NCBI RefSeq assembly: GCF_014212055.1
Contig: NZ_JACJVO010000002.1
Coordinates: 1-64,000, forward strand
Source: Cohnella zeiphila
Lineage (GTDB): Bacteria > Bacillota > Bacilli > Paenibacillales > Paenibacillaceae
Length of the DNA stretch: 64,000 nt
Reading direction: 5' to 3'
Shown here piece after piece: positions 59,816 to 64,000 of the stretch; position 1 is the first letter of the stretch; every line of letters begins with the position of its first letter. The notes beneath the pieces were generated by a model, which worked only from the letters and a program-made list of their open reading frames with translations, did not search any database and was not told where the DNA came from. Both the position numbers and the translations under genes were made by a program.

Positions 59816-60742
59816 TTAGAAAATGCGGTAGTTGCCCCACACGTAGGCCATGCGGTAGGAAGCCACGATCAGGAACATGCCGATGAACGACTTGAACAGC
59901 CCTACCGCCGTCCCGAAGCCCATATTTCCCTGGATCAGCGCGGTCCGATAGACGAACGTGTCCACGATGTCGCCCTTCTCGTATACCATCGAGTTGTAAA
60001 GGTTGAAAATCTGGTCGAAGCCCGCGTTCAGGATGCCGCCCAAGGCGAGCGTGGCGAGTACGATCGTGATCGGCATCATCGCCGGGACCGTAATATGGAG
60101 CGTCTGCTTCCAGCGGTTCGCCCCGTCGACGACGGCCGCCTCGTACAAGGAAGGATTGATCCCGGCCAGCGTGGCCAGGAACACGATCGTGCCGAAGCCG
60201 AATTCCTTCCAGACGTGGCTGACGACGACCGTCGCCCGGAACCAGTTCCCGTCGCCGAGGAAGAAGATCGGCCGGATGCCGAGCGCGCCGGTTAGCAGGC
60301 GGTTGACGATTCCTCCGTCAACCGAAAGCATGTCGATCAGAATGCCGCCGAGAATGACCCACGACAGGAAGTGGGGCAGATAGACGAGCGTCTGCACGAA
60401 GCGCTTGAACGCCATCTTGCGCACTTCGTTCAGCAGGAGCGCGAACACGAACGGCGCGATCAGTCCGGCCACGATCTTCATGACGGAGATGACGACCGTG
60501 TTCCAGAGCACCTGAACGCTGTCCTGCTGGCCGAACAGCTTGTCGAAGTTGTCCCAGCCGACCCAGGGCGAGCCGCCGATGCCGAGCCACGGCTTGAAAT
60601 CCTGAAAGGCCATGACGATCCCGCCCATCGGCAGGTAGGCGAAGACGAAGATCAGAATGACGGCCGGAATCATCATGACGTGAAGCTGCCAGTTCCGCGT
60701 CCAGTTCCAGCGGCTGCGGACGGCTTGCGTTGTACGGTTCAT
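59816..60742 (-). CDS. LplB-type carbohydrate ABC permease
   Basis: 308 residues from ATG 60742, eight bases after GGGAGG. LplB/YtcP-family opening NWQLHVMMIPAVILIFVFAYLPMGGIVMAFQDFKPWLG, LVYLPHFLSWVILGGI, EAA loop YEAAVVDGANRWKQTLHITVPAM, and end FIGMFLIVASYRMAYVWGNYRIF. Six predicted helices. It lies 90 bases behind the binding-protein gene; the gap holds no clear signal. Confidence 0.94.
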   Translation of the reverse strand: MNRTTQAVRSRWNWTRNWQLHVMMIPAVILIFVFAYLPMGGIVMAFQDFKPWLGIGGSPWVGWDNFDKLFGQQDSVQVLWNTVVISVMKIVAGLIAPFVFALLLNEVRKMAFKRFVQTLVYLPHFLSWVILGGILIDMLSVDGGIVNRLLTGALGIRPIFFLGDGNWFRATVVVSHVWKEFGFGTIVFLATLAGINPSLYEAAVVDGANRWKQTLHITVPAMMPITIVLATLALGGILNAGFDQIFNLYNSMVYEKGDIVDTFVYRTALIQGNMGFGTAVGLFKSFIGMFLIVASYRMAYVWGNYRIF

Positions 60743-60832
60743 GAAGCGCGCCTCCCTCTGTTGCGTCGAGCGGTCGTAAAACGGCGGGAACAACCCGCCG
60801 GCAGGCGGATCGTTCCGTCGCCATCTTTCCGG

Positions 60833-62545
60833 TTACTGGCCGCCGACTGACGCGTACCAGTCGCGTACTTCCTGCGTAATTTTCTCGCCGCCGGCCGCGT
60901 ACCAGTTTTTCACGAAGTCGTCGAACGAATCGAGGCCGGCGTTGCCGTACAAAATTTTGGTGAAGGCGGTAATTTCCATCTTCTTGAGGTTCTGCCACTT
61001 GTCCTTCATCGTCTCCGTCTGCGCGCCGGTATACAGGTTATCCAGCGTAAATTGATGCTGGCTGACGACGATGCTGGCGGCCGCCATCTGCTGCTTGGTC
61101 GAAGCCTGCGCCAGCTTCTTCTCGTACGGCGTGACCGGCTCCTTGCCCTCGTTGATGTCCGCCAGCGTCTTGATGAAGATCGAAGGCGTGCGCGGCGGTA
61201 TGCCCAGGAAGTACTTGGCCGGATCGATATAGCCGCCCGGAATGTCCGCTCCGAACACCGGCTTGTCGCCTATGATGTCGTAATCGTAGCCTTTGGCGAA
61301 GCCGTACTCGAACTCTCCGCCCGCTTCCGGATCGTTGTAGTGGTCGTACAGGTAGTTGATGTACTTGAAATAAATTTCCGGGTGCTTCATGTCTTTGTTG
61401 ATCAGCATGACGAGGTTGTGGGTGCCCTCGCTCGCCTGCCCGATCTTGCCGTCCGGACCGGCCGGCAGCGGGTACGGCTTCACGACCGAGCCGGGAACGT
61501 TCTTGACGACGTCCTGCAGCGGCCAGTCGTACAGCCATGTCGGGCCGAACGCGATGCCGGCCTTGCCGGAGGTGAACAGCTCGGACGCCTTCATCTCGTC
61601 CTGGAGCGCGACTTCCTTGTGCAGATAACCTTTGTCGATCCATTCCTTCAGCTTGCCGAGCGCCGTCTTGATCTCCGGCCGGACCGAGCCGTAGACGACG
61701 TCCCCGTTATCGTCCTTCTCCCAGATTTGCGGGACGGCGCCGAACGCGCCGAAGATTTCGCCCGTTCCGATCCAGGCGTTGTAGTTCTCCTTCAAAGTCG
61801 AGATCATGCCGTACGTGTCTTTCTTGCCGTTGCCGTCCGGATCCCGGTTGACGAACGCGTCCATCACCTGCTCCAGCTCGGCGATCGTTGTTGGCGCTTT
61901 CAAATTCAACTTGTCGAGCCAATCCTGCCGAATCCACATGACGTCGTCGTGCTGCATGATGTAGTCGATGCCGGGAATCGCCATCCGCTTGCCGTCGCGA
62001 ACGTAGGGCATCCATGCGCTCGGAACTTCGTCCATCGCCTTCTTGTAAGAATCCGAAGCGTACTTGTCGAACAGCGCCCCGGCATCCTGGAACTTGCCGG
62101 AATCGATCAGCGCGTGGGCGTCCGCTCCCGACACTTCGAGAATGTCCGGCAGCGGCTCGTTCGCGGACATGGACAGCGTCAGCTTCGTTTTGAAGGCGTC
62201 GTTGGTCGACGGCGTCGTCCACAAGTATTTGATGTCGATGCCTAGCCGCTCCTTCGCCCAACGGGTGAACACGTTGTCCTCGATCGTCTCGCCGTTCTTG
62301 AATTTGACGTCGTCTCCTACCGCCCGAACCGTCGTCAAGGTTGCTTCCGGAGAAAACTTGCCGTCCGTTTGCGGCAGTTCATCCCCCGCGGCCGAAGCTC
62401 CGCTCGAAGCCGCCGCCGTTCCGCCGCTCGGCCCGGAAGACTGCCCGTCGTTGCCGTTGTTGCCTCCGCCGCCGGAGCATCCCGAGACCAGCATGGCGAG
62501 CGTTAAAGCCGACGCCGCCGACATCCATAACGCTTTTCGTTTCAT
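60833..62545 (-). CDS. LplA/YtcQ-type extracellular solute-binding lipoprotein
   Basis: 570 residues. Signal peptide with lipobox VSGC, a Gly/Asn/Ser-rich linker (about 24-55), then the binding domain of LplA-type proteins: FTRWAKERLGIDIKYLWTT, EPLPDILEVSGADAHALIDSG, YIMQHDDVMWIRQDWLDKLNLKAPTT. The calcium-site-like loop NRDPDGNGKKDTYG that these proteins carry is present. It should be lipid-anchored and feed the two Lpl-type permeases. First gene of the operon ending with the agarase-like hydrolase. Confidence 0.94.
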   Translation of the reverse strand: MKRKALWMSAASALTLAMLVSGCSGGGGNNGNDGQSSGPSGGTAAASSGASAAGDELPQTDGKFSPEATLTTVRAVGDDVKFKNGETIEDNVFTRWAKERLGIDIKYLWTTPSTNDAFKTKLTLSMSANEPLPDILEVSGADAHALIDSGKFQDAGALFDKYASDSYKKAMDEVPSAWMPYVRDGKRMAIPGIDYIMQHDDVMWIRQDWLDKLNLKAPTTIAELEQVMDAFVNRDPDGNGKKDTYGMISTLKENYNAWIGTGEIFGAFGAVPQIWEKDDNGDVVYGSVRPEIKTALGKLKEWIDKGYLHKEVALQDEMKASELFTSGKAGIAFGPTWLYDWPLQDVVKNVPGSVVKPYPLPAGPDGKIGQASEGTHNLVMLINKDMKHPEIYFKYINYLYDHYNDPEAGGEFEYGFAKGYDYDIIGDKPVFGADIPGGYIDPAKYFLGIPPRTPSIFIKTLADINEGKEPVTPYEKKLAQASTKQQMAAASIVVSQHQFTLDNLYTGAQTETMKDKWQNLKKMEITAFTKILYGNAGLDSFDDFVKNWYAAGGEKITQEVRDWYASVGGQ

Positions 62546-62593
62546 ATGCGGTACGCCACCCCTTCTTGCGAAACGGTTTTTGGTTACAAGAAA

Positions 62594-62638
62594 AGTATAG
62601 AACAGCGCCCTCGGGCCGGTATATTGTAACGCGTTAAC
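62594..62638 (-). promoter_or_regulatory. Promoter region of the 54157-62545 operon
   Basis: Minus strand TATACT (62594-62599) lies 49 bases before ATG 62545 with no good -35, suggesting an activator. A palindrome TAACGCGTTA (62627-62636, within GTTAACGCGTTAC) sits about 30 bases upstream of the -10 and may be the binding site of the operon's AraC-type regulator or of a repressor. Confidence 0.4.
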
Positions 62639-62710
62639 CTTTGCTGGTTTTTGTTAAGGTGATCTGCCGACTGATGCGGATTAATATAGGCGTGGAGAGA
62701 GTGCTAGCCG

Positions 62711-62824
62711 ATGAAAACAATTGGAACGATTGCCGCCTCGGGCGGGGACAAGAGACTGGAATGGAGGGTAGACGAGGACCGGGCGGGGCCGCAGATCCGC
62801 CTCATCCCGGAATGTGGCGGATGA
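62711..62824 (+). CDS. Possible 37-aa protein or gene remnant
   Basis: ATG 62711, behind GGAGAGA at a long distance, opens 37 codons (TIGTIAASGGDKRLEWRVDE, then RAGPQIRLIPECGG) with codon use like the neighbours. It overlaps the end of the convergent DUF402 gene by about 20 bases. It may be a real small gene or the stump of a larger one. The rest of 62546-62801 holds only the promoter region described. Confidence 0.25.
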   Translation: MKTIGTIAASGGDKRLEWRVDEDRAGPQIRLIPECGG

Positions 62825-63308
62825 ATCGCTCAATGGCTCCGTCAAACGGGAATTGCTTCCGCTCAATGCGCTGCTGCAAGCCTTCCAGCTCCCGCCTCGC
62901 GCGTTCGATCAATTCCGGAGGGTAGCCGAACTTGACGGCATTCTCGGCGAATTCGTCCTCGTCCACGACCGACCACCTTCCGTTCCGATAGACCAGATCG
63001 AGATCCAGATCGACGAAGGAGACGCAATCGCCATTCAGACGGGGCGGCTGGCTGATGTTGCAGTAATACTGGACGATCTTTCCGTCCGCAACGTCGGCGC
63101 TTACCGTAAACCAGCGGTCGAAGGGGAAAAACTCGATCGTCCAATTTTCCACGGTGAACGTTTTTCCTTTCGTATAATGACGAAGCTTCCTTCCGTAATG
63201 ACCGAGCACGAAAAGATGAGCGTCCGTCGCTTCAAGAAGCGTCGTCTCCCACTCGTAATGCCGTCGATCGCCGAACTTCAGCGCCTGAATCCGAATCGAA
63301 TCGTTCAT
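62802..63308 (-). CDS. DUF402 family protein
   Basis: 168 residues from ATG 63308, five bases after GGGGG. The DUF402 pattern is clear: RIQALKFGDRRHYEWETTLLEA, FFPFDRWFTVSADVADGKIVQYYCNISQP, SFVDLDLDLVYRNGRWSVVDEDEFAENAVKFGYPPELIERAR, with the acidic cluster DLDLD...DEDE used for metal binding in related nucleoside di/triphosphatases. Cytoplasmic; the precise substrate is unknown. It is followed by a C-terminal helix (LEGLQQRIERKQFPFDGAIERF). Confidence 0.9.
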   Translation of the reverse strand: MNDSIRIQALKFGDRRHYEWETTLLEATDAHLFVLGHYGRKLRHYTKGKTFTVENWTIEFFPFDRWFTVSADVADGKIVQYYCNISQPPRLNGDCVSFVDLDLDLVYRNGRWSVVDEDEFAENAVKFGYPPELIERARRELEGLQQRIERKQFPFDGAIERFIRHIPG

Positions 63309-63353
63309 TGAAACCCCCGCTCCCAGGAAGAAATTCCACCATCCGTGCAACCG

Positions 63354-63389
63354 TAAAAAATCCTCTTCCGCATCGCGCGAAAAAGGATT
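63354..63389 (-). terminator. Terminator of the tRNA cluster
   Basis: Minus strand AATCCTTTTTCGC - GCGAT - GCGGAAGAGGATT, a 13-bp stem with several G-U pairs, followed by TTTT. It lies 50 bases past tRNA-Leu and just before DUF402. Confidence 0.75.
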
Positions 63390-63438
63390 CGTCTTGATCG
63401 TTGTATGAACCGCGTGAGCCGAAGCTCTATGTACCAAA

Positions 63439-63527
63439 TGGTGCCGAGGACGGGAATCGAACCCGTACGATGGTCACCCATCCCGGGATTTTAAGTCCCG
63501 TGCGTCTGCCAGTTCCGCCACCCCGGC
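63439..63527 (-). tRNA. tRNA-Leu (anticodon TAA)
   Basis: 89 bases including CCA. Acceptor GCCGGGG/CCTCGGC (one G-U), anticodon stem CGGGA/TCCCG around CTTAAAA, and a long variable arm (GGATGGGTGACCATC), as in class II tRNAs. Confidence 0.93.
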
Positions 63528-63559
63528 TCGGGTATAGGTTAGAATTGCTTGTCCTCTTC

Positions 63560-63636
63560 TGGTGGGCCCTGAGGGACTCGAACCCCCGACCAATCGGTTA
63601 TGAGCCGACAGCTCTAACCAACTGAGCTAAGGGCCC
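63560..63636 (-). tRNA. tRNA with CAT anticodon, probably tRNA-Ile (CAU, lysidine type)
   Basis: 77 bases including CCA; acceptor GGGCCCT/AGGGCCC, anticodon stem TCGG/CCGA around CTCATAA. The body (CTTAGCTCAGTTGGTTAGAGC, CGGCTCATAACCG, GGTCG) resembles Bacillus tRNA-Ile2 more than elongator tRNA-Met, which has TTCATAC in this group. Elongator Met remains possible. Confidence 0.8.
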
Positions 63637-63657
63637 TCGCTAGGTCTACGAGGAGTT

Positions 63658-63734
<77 letters not shown>

Positions 63735-63772
63735 TCGCAAGCGCCACGTTTCCTTCAATGGCGACAAAACTT

Positions 63773-63802
63773 AATATACAGGAAAACATGGTGCTCCGTC
63801 AA
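63773..63802 (-). promoter_or_regulatory. Promoter of the fMet-Ile-Leu tRNA cluster
   Basis: Minus strand TTGACG (63797-63802), 18-base spacer, TATATT (63773-63778), 39 bases before tRNA-fMet and directly behind the yycC stop. Confidence 0.65.
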
Positions 63803-63810
63803 GGAAAAAA

Positions 63811-63993
63811 TTATGATTTCTCGGGGTTTGTCGGCTCCGTGCCGTTATCCGGCTGCTTCCCGCCTTCCGATTCCGCTTTGGCCATCTCGGCCAGCTTCTG
63901 CAGCAGAATGTGCTGGGGCATATGCATCAAGTGCTCCAGCGGCACGTTCAAATGTTTGGCCAGCTTCACGGCCGTGTCGGTCGATAACGGCAT
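63811..63993 (-). CDS. yycC: YycC family protein
   Basis: 60 residues. The YycC signature is complete: STDTAVKLAKHLNVPLEHLMHMPQHILLQKLAEM, followed by a polar tail (AKAESEGGKQPDNGTEPTNPEKS) longer than in Bacillus. A small cytoplasmic protein of unknown function conserved in Bacillales. ATG 63993 is seven bases from the window edge, so an upstream start cannot be excluded. Confidence 0.85.
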   Translation of the reverse strand: MPLSTDTAVKLAKHLNVPLEHLMHMPQHILLQKLAEMAKAESEGGKQPDNGTEPTNPEKS

Positions 63994-64000
63994 TCTTCTC

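Noticed and set aside
62626..62638. CcpA cre site upstream of the 62545 binding-protein gene
   Set aside because: GTAACGCGTTAAC is palindromic, but its centre (CGCG) does not fit the RCGY core of the cre consensus.

Overview
The window looks like chromosomal DNA of a G+C-rich member of the Paenibacillaceae (Cohnella or Paenibacillus type). The grounds are family content rather than a database match: YktB, YycC, YkcB/YkcC, YesM/YesN-type two-component pairs, LplB/LplC-type sugar permeases, DUF5696 and NHL-YIP1 proteins, S-layer homology domains, strong GGAGG ribosome binding sites, and frequent GTG/TTG starts. Most of the window is devoted to sensing, importing and cutting carbohydrates.

Layout. 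1-2030: apparent 5' end of a group II intron sitting just past a terminator, a hypothetical gene, yktB, and a 51-bp tandem repeat. 2039-9754 (minus strand): an RND efflux pump, then the envelope-glycan operon ykcB-ykcC-gtrA-galU behind an 11-bp phased repeat array. 9962-12883: a divergent pair, an MFS exporter and the PLP decarboxylase speA. 12963-17755: an intracellular GH71/99-like protein and a response regulator/histidine kinase pair. 17867-21589: a three-gene unit (lipoprotein binding protein, mandelate-racemase-like enzyme, NAD-dependent epimerase) with no permease. 21860-42227: a 12-gene minus-strand run with one ABC ATPase, two binding proteins, four permeases, an NHL-YIP1 membrane protein, an anchored DUF5696 protein, a GH95 alpha-L-fucosidase, a Gfo/Idh oxidoreductase and a GH38 alpha-mannosidase. 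An AraC regulator is divergent from it (42425) and a GH3 enzyme follows (43376). 46122-54041: housekeeping and small genes, including two identical tRNA-Val genes around an exported protein, an SLH/PrcB-like protein, ung and dat. 54157-62545 (minus): a second sugar operon (binding protein, LplB- and LplC-type permeases, histidine kinase, AraC response regulator, agarase/GH50-like hydrolase). 62802-63993: DUF402, a tRNA-fMet/Ile(CAT)/Leu cluster and yycC.

How the genes may work together. The 12-gene unit reads as a glycan system. A membrane-anchored DUF5696 protein and an oversized anchored binding protein work at the cell surface, two importers bring in oligosaccharides, and fucose and mannose residues are removed inside the cell. 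The parts that look least described are the NHL-YIP1/DUF5696 pair, the DUF5696 start (no ATG, GTG or TTG upstream of its membrane anchor; probably ATT), the 987-residue binding protein, and the sharing of one ATPase by two importers. All functions are inferred from family motifs read by eye; no searches were run.
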